Shown: in pieces, positions 1 to 7,102 of the stretch
Position numbering within the stretch: the first letter of the stretch is position 1
How the letters are laid out: every line of letters starts with the position of its first letter
DNA from: Chloroflexota bacterium
GTDB taxonomy: Bacteria > Chloroflexota > Dehalococcoidia > UBA2979
Length of the DNA: 8,220 nt
Direction of reading: 5' to 3'
Assembly (NCBI GenBank): GCA_002701625.1
Contig: NZWK01000043.1
Span: 27,499-35,718, forward strand
The notes under the pieces: model-generated
Database searches by the model: none
The model's input: the letters and a program-made list of their open reading frames with translations, nothing else
Told to the model about the DNA's origin: nothing
Made by a program: the position numbers and the translations under genes

Positions 1-387
1 AAAGGGTGGTAATTTACCAAGCCATAACGCCACAATAATGAGCAGAAACTGAATCGTTGCGCGCACGACGTGTCCGAATTGCGAAAGTCGGGTATTTCCG
101 ATTTCAATATCATTAATCCACATGTTGAGATTTGCCCAATAGATACTGATCAACATGACTACGAAACCAATGCTCGCATATTTACGTGTGCGAGGGATTA
201 TTACCAATATTCCTAGAAGAATTTCAAATACCCCGCTTATCAACACCCAGAATCTTGGCGATCCAATGGCTTCAGGGACAATCGGTTCAAACCATTCAGG
301 ATTTGTAAAGTGGTTAATACCGATAATGACGAACGGAATACCGTATAGCGTTGCGAGAAGATGTTTTAGGCGTGTACTACTGAACAT
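1..387 (-). CDS. DoxX-family integral membrane protein (3' end beyond the window)
   Basis: This is a partial gene: 129 codons from an ATG at 387-385 read leftwards without a stop to base 1, so the C-terminus is missing. The protein begins MFSSTRLKHLLATLYGIPFV and contains a HF..PEWFE segment after the first membrane helix. Helices lie at about residues 10-25, 46-64 (with an SGVFEILLGI core) and 70-88, and another starts near 110. A short four-helix protein with G.NHF after TM1 and G..E..LGI in TM2 is typical of the DoxX/DoxX-like superfamily, whose members are usually about 130-150 aa, so little is missing. The family is poorly defined: some members are quinol-oxidase-associated or redox-related membrane proteins, so no substrate can be assigned. 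It lies 37 bp downstream of the 425-1210 gene on the same strand, so cotranscription is plausible. A weak purine stretch (AGGGTAGG) precedes the ATG. The start fits the N-terminal edge of the first helix. Confidence 0.8.
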   Translation of the reverse strand, partial: MFSSTRLKHLLATLYGIPFVIIGINHFTNPEWFEPIVPEAIGSPRFWVLISGVFEILLGILVIIPRTRKYASIGFVVMLISIYWANLNMWINDIEIGNTRLSQFGHVVRATIQFLLIIVALWLGKLPPF

Positions 388-424
388 AGATCTAGCCTAC
401 CCTGAATTCGCCGAAGGTTTTGGA

Positions 425-1210
425 TTATAGGGAAATATTCACATTGGTCTGTGTGAGACATAAGGACCATATAAAGCCCATTAGGGTTTTAGGTTTGATC
501 AAGTACTGGGGCGAATGGTCACCGGTGTGAGCACTTGTGTGGTTGAGTGTGTTTATGGGAATTAAATCTACCTCGGCTGAGATATATGTATTGAGAGCTT
601 TTTGGATGCAATTTAATACGTTATGTGACGATGTATTCCATTCTTTACTGGCCAAATGTAAACCACTTGTCTGAGCTTTAGCGGCTGGCGCGAATTGATG
701 CTGTTCAGTGACAGTGCGCGGAAACTGATTTCCGTGATGGTCGACTACGGTATGTGCTATTTCTTTTGATGGAGTTACATACTGAAGAGGATTTGGGAAG
801 GCGATTGTTGCATTAATCGTATCCATATCATCCGAGTTTATTTGTTGTACCGTTTCGATGAGAGCGGTGCTTTGAGTGATCCAACTGATCATGCCTGCGG
901 TTTCTATAAAAGTGCGTGCGTATTTGGCTAGCATCGGTTTGGAATCTGCCACATGATGAAGCAACCCGTAGGATCTCACCCAGTCTTGAACTTCCATGTC
1001 GAGGCTATTGTTTTTGCTGTGAGTACTGAAGTGTGGGGTGAAGGACCATTTTTCGAATATCTCAGCTAGAGCTAAGTGTAAGTTAATATTTGTTCTTGCT
1101 GGATACCAAGATACCTCGTCAACAAGCGAATTTAGGTCGAGCGCCCCTTCGGCAAGTGTCGCACGTGGATACCTTAATTGTTTCCATTCTGTGTCAATCT
1201 GATAGATCAT
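425..1210 (-). CDS. Hypothetical protein, 261 aa, weakly like an actinobacterial family
   Basis: Function unknown. The frame is open to a GTG at 1222, but I choose the ATG at 1210-1208 because AAGGTGAG lies about 8 nt before it. The product is soluble-looking, with no signal peptide or membrane helix. It is Trp- and His-containing and ends in a hydrophobic stretch (LMGFIWSLCL, about 243-252) just before the stop. Three segments recall, from memory only, a family of uncharacterised actinobacterial proteins: VQDWVRSYGLL (74-84) versus a 'FARRYG.LG' motif, a C-terminal 'L..LLGALW.Q' motif versus KTLMGFIWSL, and LNCIQKALNTYISAEVDLIPI (199-219, in part) versus 'VN.WL..G.VRP.L'. Those relatives usually continue into a CxxC zinc-ribbon-like tail, which is absent here. 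The region at 155-195 is low in recognisable structure and rich in His, Gln and Ser. It is probably a real gene, since it is long, has a good ribosome site and has no better competitor on the other strand. Confidence 0.65.
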   Translation of the reverse strand: MIYQIDTEWKQLRYPRATLAEGALDLNSLVDEVSWYPARTNINLHLALAEIFEKWSFTPHFSTHSKNNSLDMEVQDWVRSYGLLHHVADSKPMLAKYARTFIETAGMISWITQSTALIETVQQINSDDMDTINATIAFPNPLQYVTPSKEIAHTVVDHHGNQFPRTVTEQHQFAPAAKAQTSGLHLASKEWNTSSHNVLNCIQKALNTYISAEVDLIPINTLNHTSAHTGDHSPQYLIKPKTLMGFIWSLCLTQTNVNISL

Positions 1211-1261
1211 CTTGATTCTCACCTTATATCGCTAGATCATAGATCGTAAATAGGCTTCCGG

Positions 1262-1267
1262 TAACAT
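1262..1267 (+). promoter_or_regulatory. Candidate -10 element (TAACAT) of the ABC-F gene
   Basis: TAACAT matches the TANNNT -10 consensus and ends 9 nt before the GTG at 1277. No Shine-Dalgarno-like purine run lies between it and the start, so the transcript would be leaderless or nearly so. An overlapping alternative, CATTGT at 1265-1270, would place the transcription start exactly on the GTG. No clear -35 is visible. The 66-bp gap (1211-1276) must also hold the promoter of the divergent hypothetical gene. Confidence 0.4.
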
Positions 1268-1276
1268 TGTGGTACT

Positions 1277-2839
1277 GTGATTTTTGTTAATGAGTTAAGT
1301 AAATCGTTCGGCGCCACTCCAATTCTGCGTGATGTGTCGTTTCACGTGCCAGATGGTGAAAAAATAGGTTTGGTTGGGCCAAACGGTACGGGTAAGTCAA
1401 CTCTTCTTAAGTTGGTTGCAGGAGTTGAAACACCAGATTCAGGGACAGCGGGTTGTAAAGCCGGTGAATTGAGCTATCTAAATCAGGATGTGCCATTTGA
1501 GAGCGATCGTAAATTATTAGAAGAGCTCTGGGTTTCATTTGATGATGTGACCACACTACAGAGCGAAATCGATAAAGTCTCTGAATTAATTAGCCAAGGG
1601 ACAGGCGATATCGATGAGTTGATAGAACAGCAGGCTTCATTATTCGCAGCGTTTGAGGCATTGGACGGGTACAGAATAGAAGAGCGTATTGGTCGTGTGT
1701 TAGACGGACTAGGATTCACCAAAGAAGATCGAGATAAGAAGTGTGGCGATTTTTCTGGTGGTTGGAAAATGCGAATTGGACTCGCCAAAATACTTGTCCG
1801 CCAGCCGGAGCATTTATTGCTGGACGAGCCTACTAACCATTTGGATGAACGCGCTAAGGCATGGCTTACTCAATACCTCTCACAATTTTCAGGAACGGTC
1901 GTATTGGTTACACACGATCGTGATTTCTTGGACGGTGTAGTTGAGAGAATTGTTGAACTGCGTGACGGACTAGTGACAAGTTATGTTGGTAACTATTCGT
2001 CTTTCCTTACGCAAAAAGCTGCAAAGATAGCTCAGCTTGAGAAGACAGCTACGCAGGAAAATAGGGAAATTGCCAGGCAAGAACGCTTCATTGAACGTTT
2101 TCGGAGTAAAGCTACAAAAGCAACACAAGTCGCATCGAGAGAAAAGTCGCTTGAAAAGATTAATCGTACGGTGCTCCCAACGAAGGAGAAACACGTTTCA
2201 TTTCAGCTCGAATCATCAGGGCGGGTGGAACGGGAGGTGTTGCAGGTAGATGGTCTCGGTCATGATTGGGATGATCAGACAGTGTTAATAGACGCGAATA
2301 TGGTCGTGGAACGGGGACAGAAAGTTGTTTTGGTTGGGCCGAATGGAAGTGGGAAGAGCACATTTCTGAGAGCGATATCTGGAGAATTCGCGCCGACGGA
2401 AGGCAGTATTCTTTGGGCTGATAGAGCTGAACCGACATACTATGATCAGCATCAGGATGAGGTGTTAGATGTGAGTGTGTCTGTGCTTGATGAAGTGAAG
2501 TCGGTGGCAATTGGTAAATCAGAGACAGAGATTAGAAGGGCTCTCGGACAATTCTTATTTCGAGGCGACACTGTACATAAATTAATTTCAGTCTTGTCAG
2601 GTGGTGAACGAAGTCGCGTTGCTCTGGCTAAATTTCTACTTCAACCTTCAAATGTGCTGCTTCTGGACGAGCCGACGAACCATTTGGATGTGACTACTCG
2701 GAAGAAGCTCATCGAAGCGCTATCTAAATACGAAGGGACGATTGTGTGTGCAAGTCATGATGATCTCTTAGTTAAGGAGGTCGCTACCCGAGTTATTCGA
2801 GTTGAAGACGGTGAGTGCACGGAGATCCTGGATTGGTGA
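1277..2839 (+). CDS. ABC-F family ATPase (ribosome-associated, tandem ATP-binding domains)
   Basis: This is a 520-aa soluble protein with two ATP-binding cassettes and no membrane helices, the hallmark of ABC-F translation factors that bind the ribosomal E site and help resolve stalled or antibiotic-blocked ribosomes. Domain 1: Walker A GPNGTGKST (34-42), Q-loop Q70, signature FSGGW (159-163), Walker B LLLDEPTNHLD (180-190), H-loop H213. The interdomain linker (about 244-300) is charged and helical, with FIERFRSKATKATQVASR, the segment that reaches toward the P-site tRNA in ABC-F proteins. Domain 2: Walker A GPNGSGKST (354-362), signature LSGGE (440-444), Walker B LLLDEPTNHLD (461-471), H494. 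The second H-loop reads SHDD where SHDR is usual, a minor variation. There is no C-terminal coiled-coil extension like that of Uup. The start is GTG at 1277 with no ribosome site. Which subfamily it belongs to (housekeeping or antibiotic-resistance) cannot be told from sequence alone. Confidence 0.95.
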   Translation: MIFVNELSKSFGATPILRDVSFHVPDGEKIGLVGPNGTGKSTLLKLVAGVETPDSGTAGCKAGELSYLNQDVPFESDRKLLEELWVSFDDVTTLQSEIDKVSELISQGTGDIDELIEQQASLFAAFEALDGYRIEERIGRVLDGLGFTKEDRDKKCGDFSGGWKMRIGLAKILVRQPEHLLLDEPTNHLDERAKAWLTQYLSQFSGTVVLVTHDRDFLDGVVERIVELRDGLVTSYVGNYSSFLTQKAAKIAQLEKTATQENREIARQERFIERFRSKATKATQVASREKSLEKINRTVLPTKEKHVSFQLESSGRVEREVLQVDGLGHDWDDQTVLIDANMVVERGQKVVLVGPNGSGKSTFLRAISGEFAPTEGSILWADRAEPTYYDQHQDEVLDVSVSVLDEVKSVAIGKSETEIRRALGQFLFRGDTVHKLISVLSGGERSRVALAKFLLQPSNVLLLDEPTNHLDVTTRKKLIEALSKYEGTIVCASHDDLLVKEVATRVIRVEDGECTEILDW

Positions 2840-2852
2840 TTAGGTAGTTTTT

Positions 2853-3338
2853 CTAGACCCGACCTTGGAAGGAAAGTTGCCGCCACGCTTCGTAGGTAAC
2901 TATTGCCACTGAGTTTGATAGGTTAATACTTCGATTTGACGGTTGCATTGGAATTAATAGTTTCTGGTCTGACGGTAGTATTTTAAGATATGAATCCGGC
3001 AGACCAGTATCTTCGCGACCAAAAAGTAATGAGTCCGAAGTTGTAAATTCTACATCCGTGTAAGTCTCAGTAGCTTTGGTTGTGATTGCAAGTATTCGTC
3101 TTTCCGGCCACTTTGAGATATATGATTCAAGATTTTCATATTCTGTTATCGAAGCCAAGTCAGAATAATCAAGCGATGCACGACGCAGATGTGCCTCATC
3201 AAAAGTGAATCCAAGAGGCTTAATGAGGTGCAATGAGGCCCCGGTATTTGCGCACAGTCGGATAATATTTCCGGTGTTTCCAGGTATGAGTGGTTCAAAA
3301 AGAACGATATGAAACATTTGGATTATTTTTTCACTCAT
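2853..3338 (-). CDS. trmL: tRNA (cytidine/uridine-34-2'-O)-methyltransferase TrmL
   Basis: This is a SPOUT (trefoil-knot) methyltransferase that transfers a methyl group from S-adenosylmethionine to the 2'-OH of the wobble nucleotide 34, in E. coli in tRNA-Leu isoacceptors. All three family motifs are present: motif 1 IPGNTGNIIRLCANTG (18-33, with N21 and R27), motif 2 LLFGREDTGLP (104-114, with E109), and motif 3 LIPM...RSINLSNSVAIV (128-147), which forms the knot and cofactor pocket. The length of 161 aa matches TrmL (about 155-160) and shows no RNA-binding extension as in TrmH. The ATG at 3338 gives a seven-residue leader before MFHIVLFEP. The second ATG at 3317 would give the usual TrmL N-terminus, but it has no ribosome site. 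GAGG lies 15 nt upstream of the first ATG, which is rather far. The gene converges on the ABC-F gene with 13 bp between stops, and diverges from the MFS gene. Confidence 0.93.
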   Translation of the reverse strand: MSEKIIQMFHIVLFEPLIPGNTGNIIRLCANTGASLHLIKPLGFTFDEAHLRRASLDYSDLASITEYENLESYISKWPERRILAITTKATETYTDVEFTTSDSLLFGREDTGLPDSYLKILPSDQKLLIPMQPSNRSINLSNSVAIVTYEAWRQLSFQGRV

Positions 3339-3390
3339 AAGTATGAGAGTTTACCTCGTAGTTCAAAAGAGTATCTATTGAAGAATAGGT

Positions 3391-3434
3391 AGATAGGTTT
3401 ATTTTTCACCGTGTAGGCAAAAATAAACCTATCT
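3391..3434. promoter_or_regulatory. 16-bp perfect inverted repeat, candidate operator
   Basis: Left arm AGATAGGTTTATTTTT (3391-3406) and right arm AAAAATAAACCTATCT (3419-3434) are exact reverse complements separated by 12 bp. An extra half-site copy, ATAGGT at 3385-3390, lies in direct orientation 8 bp before the ATAGGT of the left arm, and ACCTAT recurs at 3427-3432 in the right arm. The right arm overlaps the predicted -10 of the MFS gene (TATCTT, 3430-3435) and ends 7 bp before its ATG. The dyad sits between two divergent genes, so it is not at a transcript end and a terminator role is unlikely. A repressor binding site controlling the pump, and perhaps trmL, is the simplest reading. The regulator is not encoded in this window. 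Confidence 0.7.
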
Positions 3435-3435
3435 T
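3430..3435 (+). promoter_or_regulatory. Candidate -10 element (TATCTT) of the MFS gene
   Basis: TATCTT ends 6 nt before the ATG at 3442, which would put the transcription start on the A of the start codon and yield a leaderless mRNA. The intervening TGTCCCT contains no Shine-Dalgarno sequence. The element lies inside the right arm and edge of the dyad at 3391-3434. The matching -35 region would fall in the dyad spacer and is not consensus-like. Confidence 0.5.
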
Positions 3436-3441
3436 GTCCCT

Positions 3442-4659
3442 ATGAACGTAACTCAAATCTTCTATAGGAAGCAAAGTGTTGAAAGCCAATTATGGATTTT
3501 ATCGCTACTGATAGTCCTCAGTGCGATAGCACCGCTTGCGGTCGATATGTTTTTACCGGCGATGCCTTCTATGGCGTCTGAACTGGACATTAGCTCGACT
3601 ACGCTCCAGTTATGTGTGACTCTTTTTTTACTTGCGTTTGCAAGCTCTCAGCTGATTTATGGACCGTGTTCTGATCGGTTTGGCAGAAGACCAGTGATGA
3701 CGGTTGGCCTTTCTTTATTTATTTTGGGGGGGATAGTTTGCGTCTTGGCAAATGGGCCGACGATGCTAATTGTAGGTAGAGTTATTCAGGGTTTCGGTGG
3801 CGGCGCTGGAGCGGCGATCAGTCGCGCGATCGTGCTCGATCATTACGGTAAGGAAGGCGCGGCTCGAGCGCTTTCTTACATCAATGTTGCGACACCTCTG
3901 GCTCCGATGCTTGCACCGATTATCGGAGGCCTTCTTCTAGAGGTATTCGATTGGCAGGCTGTTTTCTTTGCACTCATCTTGCTCGGTGTGATGTTGTTGA
4001 TTGGGTATAGAGTCTCATTTTCTGAGACGAATCGTTATCAGGATTCAACCGCGCTAACGTATGACTCAATCCTTAAAAATCTAGGTACACTTTTTTCAAC
4101 TAGAGATTTTGTCGTCTATTCAACCACTATTGGTTTTATGTTTAGTGCACAATTGATATTTATTTCGTCCTCGTCATTTGTGCTTATTGACGAGTTTGGA
4201 CTTTCGCCTAGAAACTTTGGATTTTCTTTTGGTCTGATGGCGTTCGGAATAATGTTGGGTGCATGGACGGCGAGTCGTTCTATAGGGCGGATCAGAACAA
4301 GAAGACTTGTGCTTATTGGAACCGGGATTGGAATGCTAGGTGGAGCGACCATGGTCGTCTTTACTCTGACTGGGATGAGTAATGTATGGACTATCGTACT
4401 GCCGATGACTGCCACCGCTTTCGGGTTTGGATTTGCCAGGCCCGCAGCCATGGCTGCGGCGATGATCCCATTTCCCCAGATAGCCGGTATGGCATCAGCA
4501 ATATTGGGATTTGTACAAATGCTAGGCGCTTCGTTTTATAATGTGGGCTATGGTTCATTATTTAGTCCAGACGCGGTGAATTTATCCGTGGCTATTGCGA
4601 TCGCGGCCTTTGTCGCATTCATGAATATATTAATTTTGCGACCGGATGGCGATTCGTAG
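3442..4659 (+). CDS. Bcr/CflA-type MFS multidrug/small-molecule efflux transporter
   Basis: This is a 405-aa inner-membrane proton-coupled exporter of the 12-helix DHA1 type, close to the Bcr/CflA family (bicyclomycin, chloramphenicol and similar exporters). TM1 carries the family hallmark APLAVDMFLPAMP (30-42), whose membrane-embedded D35 is the likely proton or substrate site. Motif A is YGPCSDRFGRR (73-83) in the loop between TM2 and TM3. R113 in VGRVIQGFGGGAGAA (111-125) is motif B in TM4. Motif C of antiporters is TPLAPMLAPIIGG (151-163) in TM5. AGMASAILGFVQMLGAS (348-364) is the usual Bcr/CflA late motif in TM11. The length is normal and no helix seems missing. The start at 3442 places the first helix at about residues 17-37. 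It has no ribosome site and is probably leaderless. The operator-like dyad just upstream suggests a repressor-controlled, inducible pump. The true substrate cannot be read from the sequence. Confidence 0.93.
   Translation: MNVTQIFYRKQSVESQLWILSLLIVLSAIAPLAVDMFLPAMPSMASELDISSTTLQLCVTLFLLAFASSQLIYGPCSDRFGRRPVMTVGLSLFILGGIVCVLANGPTMLIVGRVIQGFGGGAGAAISRAIVLDHYGKEGAARALSYINVATPLAPMLAPIIGGLLLEVFDWQAVFFALILLGVMLLIGYRVSFSETNRYQDSTALTYDSILKNLGTLFSTRDFVVYSTTIGFMFSAQLIFISSSSFVLIDEFGLSPRNFGFSFGLMAFGIMLGAWTASRSIGRIRTRRLVLIGTGIGMLGGATMVVFTLTGMSNVWTIVLPMTATAFGFGFARPAAMAAAMIPFPQIAGMASAILGFVQMLGASFYNVGYGSLFSPDAVNLSVAIAIAAFVAFMNILILRPDGDS
4442..4459. repeat. 18-bp perfect palindrome inside the MFS gene
   Basis: CCGCAGCCATGGCTGCGG reads the same on both strands and covers codons about 334-340 (part of RPAAMAAAM). 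It is GC-rich compared with the surrounding gene. It may simply come from alanine codons flanking a methionine. Confidence 0.6.
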
Positions 4660-4668
4660 AGGAATTAA

Positions 4669-4674
4669 TTGACA
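4669..4674 (+). promoter_or_regulatory. Consensus -35 hexamer (TTGACA), tentative promoter of the dehydrogenase gene
   Basis: A perfect TTGACA lies 10 bp after the MFS stop codon. The only -10-like sequence at usual spacing is poor (GATCGT at 4691-4696, 16-bp spacer), so a separate promoter is possible but not shown. The 55-bp gap would also allow read-through from the MFS gene. Confidence 0.3.
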
Positions 4675-4714
4675 GATAAAAGACAAAGACGATCGTGCGA
4701 GTAGGAGATCAGTC

Positions 4715-5935
4715 ATGCGTGTTATTTCAACTCTTAAATCAGTGCTGCGGTTCAAAAAATTTGAATGGGATCCTGTAACGAGGAGACTTGAGACTGCGGC
4801 AAGCATCTTGGACTTGCGAGCAAAGGCTAAGCGACGGCTTCCTGGCGGGGTGTTTGATTACATCGATGGCGCTGCAGAGGATGAAGTGACACTGCGGAGG
4901 AATAGTGAGGCGTATGGAGCTGTTGAATTCAGACCACGCATTTTCCGTGATGTGAGCAATATTTCCGTGCAGTCCAAACTTTTCGGGAGAGACCTTTCAT
5001 TTCCTCTAATACTTGCACCGACTGGTTTTGGCCGAATAGCAGACTCTCAAGGTGAATTGGCTGTGGCACGGTCTGCGGCTCGTGCGGGAATTCCTTATAC
5101 GCTTTCAACTCTTGGGACGCGATCGATCGAAGAAATTGCTGAAGTATCTTCTGGTAGGAAATGGTTTCAGGTATATGTGTGGCGTGATCGTGAACTCGTG
5201 CGTGAGATGCTTGAACGGGCGATTGCGGCTGATTATGAGGGGATAATGATTACCGTCGATACTGCGGTGCTTGGCCGTAGGGAAAGAGATGTGCGGCAGG
5301 GTTTCACTTTACCGCCAAAAATTGGTATGGGTACGATTATCGACGGTATGTTACATCCAGGCTGGACTTGGGATTTCGTAACTTCTGACCCTATCTCGTT
5401 TGCAAACGTTAAAGGTAAGGGTGTCGGTGACGGGTCAGACCCTGTGACATTGTCGGATTATATTAATTCACAATTTGATCCGAGTTTATCGTGGTCAGAT
5501 GTCGAATGGTTTCGGTCTATTTGGAAGGGCCCGATCATAATCAAAGGGATACAAACTGTGGAAGATGCCAAAATTGCATCAGATCTGAATCTCGAGGGTA
5601 TCGCTCTCTCTAATCATGGTGGGCGACAGTTAGATGGTGCACCGGCCCCATTTGAACTGCTCGAGTCGGTAGTCCAGTCAGTTGGAGGTGACATCGAAAT
5701 AATTTGTGATGGTGGTGTTCGCAGAGGAAGTGACATAGCGAAAGCTATTGCTTTGGGTGCTAACGCTTGTATGGCAGGGCGAGCCTATTTATATGGTTTG
5801 GGTGTGGGTGGCGAGCGTGGTGTAGATCATGCTCTCTTGCATCTGCGAGAAGGATTAGAGCGCACGATGGCATTAGCCGGCGCATCTTCTCTTTCCGAAT
5901 TAACTCCAGATTTGGTTCGTGTGCGACGGGACTGA
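4715..5935 (+). CDS. FMN-dependent alpha-hydroxy-acid dehydrogenase (LldD / glycolate oxidase family)
   Basis: This enzyme oxidises an L-2-hydroxy acid such as lactate, glycolate or mandelate to the 2-oxo acid using FMN, passing electrons to quinone or oxygen. The TIM-barrel active-site set is complete by alignment to glycolate oxidase: Y49 in FDYIDGAAEDE (47-57), PTGFGR (102-107), Q152 and Y154 in FQVYVWRD, T180 and D182 in MITVDT, R188-R191 in LGRRERDVR, K277 in IIIKGI, H301 and R304 in SNHGGRQLD, and the FMN phosphate loop DGGVRRGSD (332-340) with AGR (354-356). The N-terminal RRLETAASILDLRAKAKRRLP pattern and 406-aa length look most like actinobacterial L-lactate dehydrogenase (LldD2-type), but the substrate is not provable. 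The catalytic-core lead FDYIDGA argues against MftD of mycofactocin synthesis. The start has a good ribosome site (TAGGAGA, 4702-4708). It lies 55 bp behind the MFS gene and converges on the amidohydrolase with 9 bp between stops. Confidence 0.93.
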   Translation: MRVISTLKSVLRFKKFEWDPVTRRLETAASILDLRAKAKRRLPGGVFDYIDGAAEDEVTLRRNSEAYGAVEFRPRIFRDVSNISVQSKLFGRDLSFPLILAPTGFGRIADSQGELAVARSAARAGIPYTLSTLGTRSIEEIAEVSSGRKWFQVYVWRDRELVREMLERAIAADYEGIMITVDTAVLGRRERDVRQGFTLPPKIGMGTIIDGMLHPGWTWDFVTSDPISFANVKGKGVGDGSDPVTLSDYINSQFDPSLSWSDVEWFRSIWKGPIIIKGIQTVEDAKIASDLNLEGIALSNHGGRQLDGAPAPFELLESVVQSVGGDIEIICDGGVRRGSDIAKAIALGANACMAGRAYLYGLGVGGERGVDHALLHLREGLERTMALAGASSLSELTPDLVRVRRD

Positions 5936-5944
5936 AATCTATTT

Positions 5945-7102
5945 TTAACGGGCTACTAGATTGCCAGCACTGATTACATATTTAATATCTCGAAGGGCAC
6001 TTAAATCTTTGGTCGGGTCTGCGCCTAGTGCCAAAAGATCTCCCCTATATCCGGTTTCTATGCGACCGCGGTCGTTTAGATCAAGTAATTCAGCGCTAGT
6101 GCTTGTAGCTAGACGTAAGGTGTCGAGGGCACTGAGTTCACTCATATCCTGCATAACTTCAAGTGCATAACTTAAGTCTTCGTGCGGAGTATTAGGAATT
6201 CCGCAGTCGGTTGACATCAAGATTCTGGCACCACTCTCAACTAACTGTTTGGTCAAACCTGCCCGACGTGTGTAGCGTTCGGTACCTTTCTGTTGACTTA
6301 GAGCGCCAACGATCGTAGGCGATACGATGGTTTTACTGCTGACAATATCTGAGATAACGTCTTGAACTGGTTCACTACCGTTGGGCGTTTGGAACGAGCA
6401 GTGCTCGAGCATATCTACGCCACCGGCTAGAGCATGACGAATTCCCTCAACACCATGGGCGTGCGCCGTAACCGACGTACCTAGTCGATGGGCCTCGTCA
6501 ACAATTGCACGCATTTCATTGATGGAATACTGGGCACGTTCAACGTTCGTGCCTGGTGTCATGTTACCTCCTGAAGCCATGACTTTAATCCAGTCTGTAC
6601 GGGCTTTAACTCGTTCCCGCACGGCTACTCTGACGCCTAGCTCACCGTCGGCTTCGCCGCCCATAAAATAGCAGTGTCCTCCTGTCGGAGTGACTGGTGC
6701 ACCTGCGACGATGAGAGAAGGGCCACGGGTCACTCCGGTCTCGATCGCATCTCTCAGCGTGACAGCGAGCTCTGTCGGTGCTCCTAAATCACGAACTGTG
6801 GTAATTCCTGACCGCAGCATCTTTTGACCATTTTCAACCATTCGTAACAACATACGTGAAGGCGTATCGTTGTCATATACGGTTCGCCAATCGGCTCCTG
6901 CGTTGAAGCAAAGGTGTGCGTGGGCTTCAATTAGACCAGGAATAACTGTGAGACCAGTTCCGTCGACGTTTACTGAATTTGTAGATGGCTCGTCTACGAA
7001 AACACCATCTTGGATAAAAATATCTCTTTTGATAGATGACTCTTGAGTTCCTGACCAAACCATCGCATTGAGAATTGAGAGATGTGTCGATGGGTGTGTC
7101 AT
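5945..7102 (-). CDS. Metal-dependent amidohydrolase (imidazolonepropionase / prolidase-like)
   Basis: This cytoplasmic amidohydrolase-superfamily enzyme hydrolyses C-N (or similar) bonds with a metal centre. The metal-ligand set is complete: HAH (61-63) after PGLIEAH, the likely carboxylated lysine K173 in WIKVMASGG, H214 or H216 in VTAHAHG, H234 in MLEHCSF, and D299 in MSTDCG. The N-terminal beta-sandwich (1-55) and its C-terminal return (RGRIETGYRGDLLALGADP, 345-363) flank the barrel as in the imidazolonepropionase/Xaa-Pro-dipeptidase-like subgroup, whose members include enzymes acting on acyl-amino acids, cyclic imides and pesticides, so the substrate is open. The length of 385 aa is normal. 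The frame is open to a TTG at 7120, but I prefer the ATG at 7102 because GGAG (7107-7110) lies 4-5 nt upstream and MTHPSTHLSILNA fits the fold start. It is divergent from the YceI-like gene and convergent with the dehydrogenase. A shared pathway with either is not evident. Confidence 0.9.
   Translation of the reverse strand: MTHPSTHLSILNAMVWSGTQESSIKRDIFIQDGVFVDEPSTNSVNVDGTGLTVIPGLIEAHAHLCFNAGADWRTVYDNDTPSRMLLRMVENGQKMLRSGITTVRDLGAPTELAVTLRDAIETGVTRGPSLIVAGAPVTPTGGHCYFMGGEADGELGVRVAVRERVKARTDWIKVMASGGNMTPGTNVERAQYSINEMRAIVDEAHRLGTSVTAHAHGVEGIRHALAGGVDMLEHCSFQTPNGSEPVQDVISDIVSSKTIVSPTIVGALSQQKGTERYTRRAGLTKQLVESGARILMSTDCGIPNTPHEDLSYALEVMQDMSELSALDTLRLATSTSAELLDLNDRGRIETGYRGDLLALGADPTKDLSALRDIKYVISAGNLVAR

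Noticed and set aside
155..430. 91-codon open frame on the plus strand
   Set aside because: It lies mostly on the opposite strand of the DoxX-family gene (1-387, minus), whose product has family motifs and membrane helices; the plus-strand product shows no recognisable family.
2160..2510. 116-codon minus-strand frame inside the ABC-F gene
   Set aside because: Antisense to the linker and second ATPase domain of a clearly real gene; Pro/Ser/His-rich product typical of a shadow frame.
1365..2700. Near-identical DNA pairs (TTGGTTGGGCC and the CTGGACGAGCC...AACCATTTGGATG pair)
   Set aside because: They encode the Walker A and Walker B motifs of the two homologous ATPase domains, not a mobile or regulatory repeat.
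2840..2852. Possible bidirectional terminator with a T-run between ABC-F and trmL
   Set aside because: The T-run GTTTTTC is present, but I could not find a convincing GC-rich stem before it.
4116..4451. 111-codon minus-strand frame inside the MFS gene
   Set aside because: Antisense shadow of the conserved transporter helices; no start or ribosome-site support.
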